Source: Pseudobutyrivibrio xylanivorans DSM 14809
GTDB taxonomy: Bacteria; Bacillota; Clostridia; Lachnospirales; Lachnospiraceae
Length of the DNA stretch: 64,000 nt
Assembly: GCF_900141825.1 (NCBI RefSeq)
Contig: NZ_FQYQ01000006.1
Span: 1-64,000 of the forward strand
Reading direction: 5' to 3'
A model generated the notes under the pieces. The model did not search any database. It saw only the letters and a list, made by a program, of their open reading frames with translations, and was not told where the DNA came from. Below are positions 26,196-33,853 of the stretch, piece after piece; the first letter of the stretch is position 1; each line of letters opens with the position of its first letter. Position numbers and translations under genes: made by a program.

Positions 26196-28460
26196 TTAAT
26201 TCATCTCAAGTGTAGCGAGTTCATCCATCCAAATCCAGAATGGTGTAGGATCCTTTACAAGAGAATCAATATTAACTCTCTCTGAAGAGTAAAGAACACC
26301 GTTCTGTCTCTGATATGTAGGAATTTCTACAGCATAGTCTACGATGAAATCAAGACATTCCTTATAAACAGCCTTTCTGTAAGACTGATCTGCACTTGTT
26401 CTAGCATCCTCAATAAGAGCATCAAGCTCATCTGAGTATACAGCATACTGGTAAGCTGAACCACCCTGGCTGTGATATACTTGATACATATCAGGATCAG
26501 CTGTAGCACCCCAAGCTGCACACCAGATTTCAGCCTTCTGAGCTGAAAGTGTATCCCAAAGTACTGAAGAATCAGCAAGGTCGTTAATTACAAGCTCGAA
26601 ACCGATCTTAGCGAACTGCTCCTTAGCACCTGTAAGAATACCAAATGCTGGGTGATCACCATTTCCACCACCAGGAATCATAGCCTCGTATGAAAGCTTT
26701 GCACCAGCTGGAGCTGCTGTAAGCTTGCCATCTGCAACTGTGTAGCCAGCTGCCTCGAAGTAACCAAGAGCTGCCTTAAGAGCTGCATCGTACTTCTCAT
26801 CATCTGTCATTCCCTCTGTGTAAATTGGATTTCCATCTACATCCTTAGAGAATGCGATTTCGTAATCTGGGTCAGACTTCTGTGGAGCTGCCCAAGAAGA
26901 ATTAGAGATAGGATACTGAATAACCTCAGCAGCTTCTCCATAATATGAATCAATAACTACATCACGGTATGCAGCAATTACTGTTGCAATAGCCTTACGA
27001 AGGTTCTTAGACTGCTCTGTTGAAGCATCGTTTCCAACCTTAACGTTCTTAGCGCACATACCAATGTAACCATAACCAAGGTTATCTGCAAGTGTAGCTG
27101 TAAGCTTATCACCAGCAAGCTCTCCATTAGAGTTCTCACCAGAAATCTGCTCTACTGCAGCCTTAGAGATTGAAGGCTCTGAAAGATCAATTGTTCCCTG
27201 AAGTACACCAGGAATCTTATCAGCCTCCTGTGTCTCCTTAAACTGAAGAGACTTAATCTTTGGAGCTCCAAGATAGTAGTTCTCGTTAGCCTCAAGATAA
27301 GCAATCTTGTTCTTGTACTCTACAAACTTGTAAGGACCAGCACCAAGTGGCTTAGTAGTCTTTTCTCTTACAATTGAAAGATCATTCTTAGGGAAACCGA
27401 ACTTGTTATTGTCATAATCATAAAGTGACTTGTCGCCATAGTAGTGCATTGGAGCAATAACTGTTCCAAGCTTTTCGATAGCTGGTGCAGAGAACTCTGT
27501 GAGAGTAACAGTCATGCTATAATCACCTGTCTTAACAATACCTTCAATGTGATCTGCAGACTCACCAGTCTGTACACCTGTTGTAGACATTGCAAGTACG
27601 TCCTCAGGGAATGAATCAGCGATTGTTACTGAAGCTGCTTCCTTATCCATAGATGTGAAATTCCAACCATACTGCTCGCCAATTGCAAGGAAGAAATCCT
27701 CTGTTGTAGCGCCTGCTGGAAGCTCGAAGCCCCAACCTGCAGCTGCAGCTGTTACATCTCCTTCAGCAACGCCAGCATTTTCTACCATATAATCAACGAT
27801 TGACTGAGTGAACTCAGCACCCTTTGTCTCAACTGCATCCCAGAAAGCCTTCTGCTGCTCTTCTGTGAAGTTAGTGAAATCTGTGTTGTCCTTACCTGCC
27901 TCAGCAATAAGAGTAGAAAGTGTAGAAACACCACTTCTGTACTCTTCCATACCCTTTACAGGAAGTGAAGCAAATGTTGAAGGACCATCATATGTAGGAT
28001 CTGATACTACATAGTATGAGAAAATAACATCATCGATAGTAACAGGCTCTCCATCAGAGAACTTTAAATCATCTCTAATCTTGATATCATAAGTAACTGA
28101 ACCATCTTCGTTTTCATTTACTTTGATATCAGATGGTGTGTAATATGTGTACTCTGTTCCATTGTACTCAGCCTTATAGCCGTCAATACCTTCTAGAATG
28201 TACTGACCAGCACGATCAACACTAAGAAGACTAATCTGTACACACTTATCATCCAAATACATATCTGGATGTGATTCAGCGAAGAATGGGCTGAATTTCT
28301 GGCTCATAGCATCCCATCCGATTACAAGTGGAGTATCAGAAGATGAACCGCCGTTTTCGCTGGCTTTCTTACCAGCTTCGTCTGCACTCTTTCCACATGC
28401 TACCATTGAAAGTGCCATAGTAGCTACAAGAAGGAGTGAAACAATCTTTTTCTTTTTCAT
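26196..28460 (-). CDS. oppA: Oligopeptide-binding lipoprotein OppA
   Basis: 754 residues, about 200 more than the typical SBP_bac_5 protein. A lipoprotein signal peptide ends at Cys22 in LSMVACGKS, so it is lipid-anchored outside the membrane. The family core is clear (DIKIRDDLKFSDGEPVTIDD, then KPLGAGPYKF). An extra segment of about 125 residues (about 165-290) lies inside domain I, rich in Ala, Glu and Thr. AGGAGG precedes the start. It captures the peptide or other substrate for OppBCDF; the real ligand is not shown by sequence. Confidence 0.92.
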   Translation of the reverse strand: MKKKKIVSLLLVATMALSMVACGKSADEAGKKASENGGSSSDTPLVIGWDAMSQKFSPFFAESHPDMYLDDKCVQISLLSVDRAGQYILEGIDGYKAEYNGTEYTYYTPSDIKVNENEDGSVTYDIKIRDDLKFSDGEPVTIDDVIFSYYVVSDPTYDGPSTFASLPVKGMEEYRSGVSTLSTLIAEAGKDNTDFTNFTEEQQKAFWDAVETKGAEFTQSIVDYMVENAGVAEGDVTAAAAGWGFELPAGATTEDFFLAIGEQYGWNFTSMDKEAASVTIADSFPEDVLAMSTTGVQTGESADHIEGIVKTGDYSMTVTLTEFSAPAIEKLGTVIAPMHYYGDKSLYDYDNNKFGFPKNDLSIVREKTTKPLGAGPYKFVEYKNKIAYLEANENYYLGAPKIKSLQFKETQEADKIPGVLQGTIDLSEPSISKAAVEQISGENSNGELAGDKLTATLADNLGYGYIGMCAKNVKVGNDASTEQSKNLRKAIATVIAAYRDVVIDSYYGEAAEVIQYPISNSSWAAPQKSDPDYEIAFSKDVDGNPIYTEGMTDDEKYDAALKAALGYFEAAGYTVADGKLTAAPAGAKLSYEAMIPGGGNGDHPAFGILTGAKEQFAKIGFELVINDLADSSVLWDTLSAQKAEIWCAAWGATADPDMYQVYHSQGGSAYQYAVYSDELDALIEDARTSADQSYRKAVYKECLDFIVDYAVEIPTYQRQNGVLYSSERVNIDSLVKDPTPFWIWMDELATLEMN

Positions 28461-28522
28461 AAGAATTCCTCCTATTATTTATATTTACACCCAAAATATA
28501 TCCCCGGGAGCAAATTAACTTT

Positions 28523-29071
28523 TTAATTGGAGTTCCTAATTACCCCTCCAAACATTTTGTCATATTTTACACCAAATGCAATAACTGAAGCTATAAGCAA
28601 AAGTAATATCACAATATAAGAAAATTCTATAACAAAATTTATATTATGATTAATACATATAAATATTAAATCCAAAATTATATTTACAGCAGCCAATATC
28701 ATAATGGCCATGGAGCTCTTCTTTAATCTTATTATGCTCTCTTCATATCCTGCCTTTTCCATTCTGCACTTTTGACCAAGTAAATTAAAAGTACCAAGAA
28801 GATTAAATCCTATAGGAAGGAACAAGAAGAAATACGGAAATACAATCCAGGCTGTTTTTGATGAATCTGGATTAATAAGACCAGCTCCTAAAAATATAAG
28901 TAAAAACAAAATTGAAAAACCAGCGCATACAAGCTTATTTTTTTTGAACTGCTTTTCATCATAAGGAAGTTCGAAGTAACTTCCTTCATAAAATGTAACG
29001 GTACGTAATTTGCCATCTATGCCAATACTTTGTACCTGTTTGTAATCATCTTTATATTTGTTAAACAACAT
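28523..29071 (-). CDS. Four-helix membrane protein of unknown function
   Basis: 182 residues. A polar N-terminus of 45 residues (KYKDDYKQVQSIGIDG) precedes membrane helices at about 46-64, 75-95, 117-137 and 146-168. No clear ribosome binding site is seen before the ATG, so the start is uncertain. It lies upstream of oppA in the same direction with a 62-base gap. Not recognised as any known family. Confidence 0.65.
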   Translation of the reverse strand: MLFNKYKDDYKQVQSIGIDGKLRTVTFYEGSYFELPYDEKQFKKNKLVCAGFSILFLLIFLGAGLINPDSSKTAWIVFPYFFLFLPIGFNLLGTFNLLGQKCRMEKAGYEESIIRLKKSSMAIMILAAVNIILDLIFICINHNINFVIEFSYIVILLLLIASVIAFGVKYDKMFGGVIRNSN

Positions 29072-29113
29072 AACTAAAAAACATATGTAAGTGTCACGCG
29101 GACATTATAGGTA

Positions 29114-29287
29114 ACAAAAAAACAAGGTTTAAGAACGCCCTTGTTCATAGAAGCTATTGTAGTTTATTACTTTAAAGTATTCAATAGCAATTTTTATTCA
29201 CACCAGTGAATAAAAATACAAAAAGTGAAGAAACTGTGAATTTACGGGGTTTGTTTAACAGTTTATCGCTTTTATGGACTAAAGTAT
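29114..29287 (-). ncRNA. Candidate small structured RNA with own promoter and terminator
   Basis: On the minus strand a promoter (29294-29323) points into 170 bases with no convincing gene. In order of transcription there are four hairpins: AAACTGT/ACAGTTT (29231-29264), TTTTTATTCAC/GTGAATAAAAA with a 4-base loop (29191-29216), GCTATTG/CAATAGC enclosing TACTTTAAAGTA (29153-29188), and AACAAGG/CCTTGTT followed by seven T (29114-29145), a clear terminator. It does not look like 6S RNA or tmRNA. A weak 63-codon frame crosses the region but lacks a ribosome site and familiar features. An alternative is that it is the leader of the gene at 28523-29071. Confidence 0.5.
29156..29184 (-). promoter_or_regulatory. 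Second promoter-like sequence inside the RNA candidate
   Basis: TTGAAT and TACAAT lie exactly 17 bases apart and overlap the GCTATTG hairpin. It could drive the gene at 28523-29071, but the terminator at 29114-29145 would lie in that leader. Confidence 0.45.
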
Positions 29288-29293
29288 TAGAGT

Positions 29294-29323
29294 ATTGTAT
29301 CCCTAAATAAACAATATTGTCAA
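29294..29323 (-). promoter_or_regulatory. Promoter of the small RNA candidate
   Basis: TTGACA and TACAAT with an 18-base spacer on the minus strand. The minus 35 box lies directly behind the khpA terminator stem. Confidence 0.6.
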
Positions 29324-29356
29324 AATATATGGACCCAAATTGCTTCGGGTCCATAT
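29322..29356 (-). terminator. Terminator after khpA
   Basis: ATATGGACCC pairs with GGGTCCATAT around a 10-base loop, 6 bases after the khpA stop. Only a short T run (ATTTTG) follows, so termination may be partial. Confidence 0.7.
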
Positions 29357-29361
29357 TTGAT

Positions 29362-29601
29362 TTAGTTAACATCTACAATGTCAACAATAACCTTCTTGTC
29401 AATCTTTGAGGCTGCAGCCTTAACAACCGCACGTATAGCCTTTGCGATTCTACCCTGTTTTCCAATAACCTTTCCCATATCTGAAGGTGCAACGCGAAGC
29501 TCAACAACAATTGACTTAGCGTCTTCTTTCTCGGAAACAACAACCTCTTCTGGATTGTCTACAAGTGACTTAGCAATTACTTCAACTAATTCTTTCATCA
29601 C
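29362..29601 (-). CDS. khpA: KH-domain RNA-binding protein KhpA
   Basis: 79 residues. A single KH domain with GKQGRIAKAIRAVVKAAA, the GxxG loop. It forms an RNA-binding partner of KhpB/EloR in Firmicutes and affects cell elongation and translation. It follows rpsP by 30 bases in the conserved ffh-rpsP-khpA order. Confidence 0.95.
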   Translation of the reverse strand: MMKELVEVIAKSLVDNPEEVVVSEKEDAKSIVVELRVAPSDMGKVIGKQGRIAKAIRAVVKAAASKIDKKVIVDIVDVN

Positions 29602-29631
29602 TATATTCCTCTACCTTTCGATTGTGAATGA

Positions 29632-29874
29632 TTACTGAACACCAGCCTGCTTGAAAAGTCTTGCAACTGTCTCAGTTGGCTTTGCACCATTAGCGATCCA
29701 CTTCTTAGCTGCCTCTGTATCAACTGTTACCTCAGCTGGCTCCTGATTTGGATCATATGTACCGATCTCATCGATGTTTCTTCCATCACGTGGTGCTCTA
29801 GCGTCTGCTACTACGATTCTGTAGATTGGTCTCTTCTTCTGACCCATTCTCTTTAATCTAATCTTTACTGCCAT
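29632..29874 (-). CDS. rpsP: 30S ribosomal protein S16
   Basis: 80 residues, standard. Starts [20 protein letters not shown] and has the usual FLLK-like middle and short tail. It lies 50 bases after ffh. Confidence 0.98.
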   Translation of the reverse strand: MAVKIRLKRMGQKKRPIYRIVVADARAPRDGRNIDEIGTYDPNQEPAEVTVDTEAAKKWIANGAKPTETVARLFKQAGVQ

Positions 29875-29924
29875 TTTTAATTCCTCCTGTTAAATAAAAC
29901 AATAAATTAATAAATTACTAACGG

Positions 29925-31265
29925 TTAAAATGGAAAACGCATTCCACGTCGTCCTTTTCCCATCATATTCGGCATTTGCTTCATCATTTTCTTTGATTGT
30001 TCAAACTGTTTAATGAAGCGATTAACCTCTGCTATATCTAAACCAGCTCCAGCAGCAATTCTGTGCTTTCTGCTAGGATTTAGTAATTTTGGATTCTCAC
30101 GCTCTGCCGGAGTCATAGAAAGGATGATAGCTTCTATGTGAGCAAGCTTTTTATCATCTACTGCATTTTCAAGCTGTGCCATCTGAGAAGCATTCATACC
30201 TGGCATCATACCAAGAATGGATGTAAGCCCTCCAAGCTTCTTCATCTGCTCCATTGAAGTGAGATAATCATTGAAATCAAATGATGCTTTCTTAACTTTC
30301 TTTGTAAGTGCAAGAGCTGCATCCTTATCGATTTCTGCCTCAGCCTTTTCTATGAGTGATAAAACATCTCCCATTCCAAGGATTCGGCTTGCCATACGGT
30401 CTGGATGGAACTGCTCTAAATCTGAAAGCTTTTCACCCATACCAGCAAATAAAATAGGCTTTCCTGTAACAGCCTTAATAGAAAGGGCTGCACCACCTCG
30501 TGTGTCACCATCAAGCTTTGTGATGATAACTCCGTCGATACCAATCTTTTCATCAAAGGTCTGTGAAACATTAACTGCATCCTGACCTGTCATGGCATCA
30601 ACTACTAAAATAGTGTTGAGGATGTCGATATTGCTCTTAATAGCTGCGAGCTCATTCATCATATCCTCATCTATATGAAGACGACCTGCTGTATCGAAAA
30701 TGACTACATCAAATCCATTCTTCTTAGCATAATCCATAGCCTCTTTGGCTATCTTTACAGGCTTTTCCTTGTCACCTAAGGAGAATACCTCAACATCCTG
30801 CTTCTTACCATTAATCTGTAACTGCTCAATAGCTGCAGGTCTGTATATATCGCAGGCAACCAAAAGTGGCTTCTTGCCGCGCTGCTTAACCTTTCCAGCA
30901 AGCTTTGCTGTAGTGGTAGTTTTACCGGCACCCTGAAGACCAACCATCATGATAGTGGTAATAGCTCCGCCCGTGCCATAAGTAATGTCTGTAACCTCTG
31001 AGCCCATAAGATTAATAAGCTCTTCGTTTACAATCTTTATAACCATCTGTCCAGGATTCAAGCCGTTCATAACATCTGAACCGATAGCTCTTTCTGTGAC
31101 AGTGTTTGTAAACTGTTTTACAACTTTGAAATTAACATCTGCTTCAAGCAATGCCATCTTTACTTCCTTTAAAGCAGCCTTAACATCTGCCTCTGAAAGT
31201 CGACCCTTGCTACGGAGATTTTTAAATACTCCCTGAAGCTTCTCTGAAAGTGAGTCAAAAGCCAT
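29925..31265 (-). CDS. ffh: Signal recognition particle protein Ffh
   Basis: 446 residues. The N domain, the SRP GTPase with GLQGAGKTTTTAKLAGK (about 104-120) and DTAGR, and the C-terminal methionine-rich M domain (from about 300, ending MMKQMPNMMGKGRRG) are all present. It binds signal sequences and the 4.5S RNA and docks on FtsY, encoded upstream in the same region. It follows ylxM by 3 bases. Confidence 0.98.
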   Translation of the reverse strand: MAFDSLSEKLQGVFKNLRSKGRLSEADVKAALKEVKMALLEADVNFKVVKQFTNTVTERAIGSDVMNGLNPGQMVIKIVNEELINLMGSEVTDITYGTGGAITTIMMVGLQGAGKTTTTAKLAGKVKQRGKKPLLVACDIYRPAAIEQLQINGKKQDVEVFSLGDKEKPVKIAKEAMDYAKKNGFDVVIFDTAGRLHIDEDMMNELAAIKSNIDILNTILVVDAMTGQDAVNVSQTFDEKIGIDGVIITKLDGDTRGGAALSIKAVTGKPILFAGMGEKLSDLEQFHPDRMASRILGMGDVLSLIEKAEAEIDKDAALALTKKVKKASFDFNDYLTSMEQMKKLGGLTSILGMMPGMNASQMAQLENAVDDKKLAHIEAIILSMTPAERENPKLLNPSRKHRIAAGAGLDIAEVNRFIKQFEQSKKMMKQMPNMMGKGRRGMRFPF

Positions 31266-31268
31266 ATA

Positions 31269-31604
31269 TTATAATTCCTCTAAAATCAATGTCGATAAAC
31301 GGGAAATCTCAGCTAAAGTATCTTTGCCAGGCTCTGAAGATGTAAGCTTATTAATCTTTAAAACATCTTCCCTAATGTTCATGAATTTATCAACCAAATG
31401 GAGCTTATCTTCGTACTCCTGAAGCTGATGATCACATCTTTTGATGATATCATGAACTGCCTGTCGAGATATTGATAAAGTATCAGCAATTTCAGACAAA
31501 GATAAATCCTCATTGATACTCATCTCATATACACTACGCTGACGTTCTGTGAGAAGCTCACCGTAGAAATCATATAAATATCCGGATTTAATCTTATCTT
31601 CCAT
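31269..31604 (-). CDS. ylxM: YlxM helix-turn-helix protein of the SRP operon
   Basis: 111 residues with a sigma70 region-4-like helix-turn-helix (LSLSEIADTLSISRQAVHDI, about 34-53). In Firmicutes YlxM is encoded directly before ffh and is thought to help SRP function. Here it is the first gene after a promoter with good consensus, so it heads the ylxM-ffh-rpsP-khpA operon. AAAGGAG precedes the start. Confidence 0.95.
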   Translation of the reverse strand: MEDKIKSGYLYDFYGELLTERQRSVYEMSINEDLSLSEIADTLSISRQAVHDIIKRCDHQLQEYEDKLHLVDKFMNIREDVLKINKLTSSEPGKDTLAEISRLSTLILEEL

Positions 31605-31628
31605 GACTCTCCTTTATCACCGCAGACT

Positions 31629-31657
31629 AATATACTATACAAATAAACAAGTGTCAA
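31629..31657 (-). promoter_or_regulatory. Promoter of ylxM-ffh-rpsP-khpA
   Basis: TTGACA, 17 bases, TATATT on the minus strand, 25 bases before the ylxM start codon. The minus 35 box is part of the distal arm of the ilvA terminator. Confidence 0.8.
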
Positions 31658-31674
31658 GTACTTTTACTTGACAC
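31651..31674 (-). terminator. Terminator after ilvA
   Basis: GTGTCAAGTA pairs perfectly with TACTTGACAC over a 4-base loop, followed by TTGTTTATTT. It lies 15 bases beyond the ilvA stop. Confidence 0.75.
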
Positions 31675-31689
31675 TGCATAAAAAAGATT

Positions 31690-32901
31690 TTATAAACTTG
31701 TTCTAACAATCTTAGGTTTGTATCCGCCTTCATCAAGAGCCTTAATAATCTGTCCCTTGTGATCTGTACCGAAAGCTTCAAGTGTAATACGAAGCTCAAC
31801 AGCTGCTGAACGATTTGTAGTAACAAACTGGTTATGCTCAAGCTTGATTACATTACCCTGATTGTCTGCTATAACCTGTGAAACCTTTGCAAGCATACCC
31901 GGCTTATCAGGAAGAAGTACTGATACAGTAAAGATTCTATCTCTGAAGATAAGACCCTGCTGTACAACAGAAGACATTGTAATAACGTCCATATTTCCAC
32001 CAGAGATAACAGAAACTACTCTCTTACCTTTAATATTAAGATGATTTAAAGCCGCAACTGTAAGAAGGCCTGAGTTTTCAGCAATCATCTTATGATTTTC
32101 AACCATATCAAGGAAGGCTACGATAAGCTCATCATCATCAACTGTGATAATCTCATCTATATTCTCCTGAAGATATGGGAATATATTTGAACCTGGAGTC
32201 TTAACCGCAGTACCATCTGCAATAGTATTTACAGAAGGAAGTGTTGTAACTGCTCCTTTATCAAATGAAGCCTGTAAAGAAGCTGCTCCGCTAGGCTCAA
32301 CACCTATTACTTTAATCTTTGGATTAAGAAGCTTTGCAAGTGTAGAAACACCGGTAGCAAGACCGCCACCACCAACTGGAACTAAAATGTACTCTACAAG
32401 TGGAAGTTCCTTAAAGATTTCCATTGCAATAGTACCCTGTCCCGTTGCTACAGCTAAATCATCAAAAGGATGAATAAATGTGTAGCCATGCTCATCCGCA
32501 AGCTTATATGCATAATCACAAGCCTCGTCATAAACATCACCATGAAGAACTACTTCTGCACCATAGCTCTTTGTGCGATTAACCTTAATGAGAGGTGTAG
32601 TAGTAGGCATTACGATTGTAGCCTTAACACCATATTTTTGAGCTGCGTAAGCAACACCCTGGGCATGATTACCAGCTGATGCAGTAATAAGCCCCTTTGC
32701 TCTCTCTTCGTCTGTGAGAGTGCTAATCTTGTAATATGCACCACGAAGCTTATAAGCTCCTGTAAGCTGCATATTTTCTGGCTTCAGATATACATCGTTA
32801 CCAGATTTCTCGCTGAAATAGTCACTGTAAATAAGTTTTGTCTCGTGTGTGACCTCTGTGACAATCTTTGAGGCCTCTTCAAATTTGTCTAAAGTAAGCA
32901 T
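31690..32901 (-). CDS. ilvA: Threonine ammonia-lyase
   Basis: 403 residues, the length of the short type with one C-terminal ACT domain (about 325-403). The PLP lysine is in TGAYKLRGAYYKI (near 50), SAGNHAQG binds the substrate carboxylate and VGGGGLATG the phosphate. It deaminates threonine to 2-oxobutyrate, the first step to isoleucine or of threonine catabolism. It sits between ftsY and ylxM, which is not a usual neighbour; the ACT domain suggests allosteric control. Whether it is biosynthetic or degradative cannot be told. Confidence 0.93.
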   Translation of the reverse strand: MLTLDKFEEASKIVTEVTHETKLIYSDYFSEKSGNDVYLKPENMQLTGAYKLRGAYYKISTLTDEERAKGLITASAGNHAQGVAYAAQKYGVKATIVMPTTTPLIKVNRTKSYGAEVVLHGDVYDEACDYAYKLADEHGYTFIHPFDDLAVATGQGTIAMEIFKELPLVEYILVPVGGGGLATGVSTLAKLLNPKIKVIGVEPSGAASLQASFDKGAVTTLPSVNTIADGTAVKTPGSNIFPYLQENIDEIITVDDDELIVAFLDMVENHKMIAENSGLLTVAALNHLNIKGKRVVSVISGGNMDVITMSSVVQQGLIFRDRIFTVSVLLPDKPGMLAKVSQVIADNQGNVIKLEHNQFVTTNRSAAVELRITLEAFGTDHKGQIIKALDEGGYKPKIVRTSL

Positions 32902-32921
32902 TTTCTCTCCCTTACTGACGC

Positions 32922-33851
32922 TTACTGTTCAGCGTAGAACAAGGCATTAACAAATTCGTCTGCGTTGAACTTTTCTAAGTCGTCTATTGTTTCTCCAACA
33001 CCAATGTATTTTACCGGTAATTTTAACTCAGATTGTATTGCAATTGCAATACCTCCTTTTGCTGTTCCATCAAGTTTTGTTAGAACAATACCAGAAATAT
33101 CTGTAACCTCAGAAAATTCCTTAGCCTGAACCAGAGCATTTTGACCTGTTGTTCCATCAAGAACAATAAGTGTTTCTCTGTAAGCTTCTGGAAATTCCTT
33201 AGTGATGGTGCTATTAATCTTAGAAAGTTCATTCATAAGGTTTTTCTTATTATGTAGACGACCAGCTGTATCTACTAAAAGTACATCAATGCCACGAGCC
33301 TTTGCAGCATGAACCGCATCATAAACCACCGCTGCCGGGTCAGAACCTTCAGGCCCTCCGACGAAATCAACGTTTGCTCTATCAGCCCATTCCTTTAATT
33401 GATCTGAAGCCGCTGCTCTAAACGTATCGGCGCCAGCCACCATAACCTTCTTGCCGTTGGCCTTAAGCTTACCAGCAAGCTTTCCAATAGTAGTAGTCTT
33501 TCCTACTCCATTTACTCCAATAACAAGCACAACAGACGTCTTCTTTTCGAAGTCAAAGCTTGTCTCATCTAAAGACATCTGTTCTTTGATTTCATTAATA
33601 AGAAATTCCTTACATTCTGCAGGCTCTTTGATGTGCTCCTTCTTAACTGCATCCCTTAGATCATCAAGGATAGTTTCTGTAGTACGCACACCAATGTCGC
33701 CCATGATAAGGACTTCTTCCAATTCCTCGTAGAAATCCTCATCGATGTTTGAAAATCCATTGAAAATATAATCCATGGATTTTATAAAATTATCTCTTGT
33801 TTTTGTAAGTCCCTTAACGAGACGTTTCCAAAATGGTATTTTTTCTGTCAT
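32922..33851 (-). CDS. ftsY: Signal recognition particle receptor FtsY
   Basis: 309 residues. N domain, then SRP GTPase with GVNGVGKTTTIGKLAGK (about 115-131), DTAGRLHN and TKLDGTAKGG. It lacks the long acidic A domain of enteric FtsY, as normal in Firmicutes. It follows smc by 2 bases, the classic rnc-smc-ftsY order. Confidence 0.97.
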   Translation of the reverse strand: MTEKIPFWKRLVKGLTKTRDNFIKSMDYIFNGFSNIDEDFYEELEEVLIMGDIGVRTTETILDDLRDAVKKEHIKEPAECKEFLINEIKEQMSLDETSFDFEKKTSVVLVIGVNGVGKTTTIGKLAGKLKANGKKVMVAGADTFRAAASDQLKEWADRANVDFVGGPEGSDPAAVVYDAVHAAKARGIDVLLVDTAGRLHNKKNLMNELSKINSTITKEFPEAYRETLIVLDGTTGQNALVQAKEFSEVTDISGIVLTKLDGTAKGGIAIAIQSELKLPVKYIGVGETIDDLEKFNADEFVNALFYAEQ

Positions 33852-33853
33852 AA

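Noticed and set aside
29181-29372. A 63-codon minus-strand frame in the khpA-opp gap
   Set aside because: No ribosome site, overlaps the khpA end and its terminator, and the region shows RNA hairpins instead.
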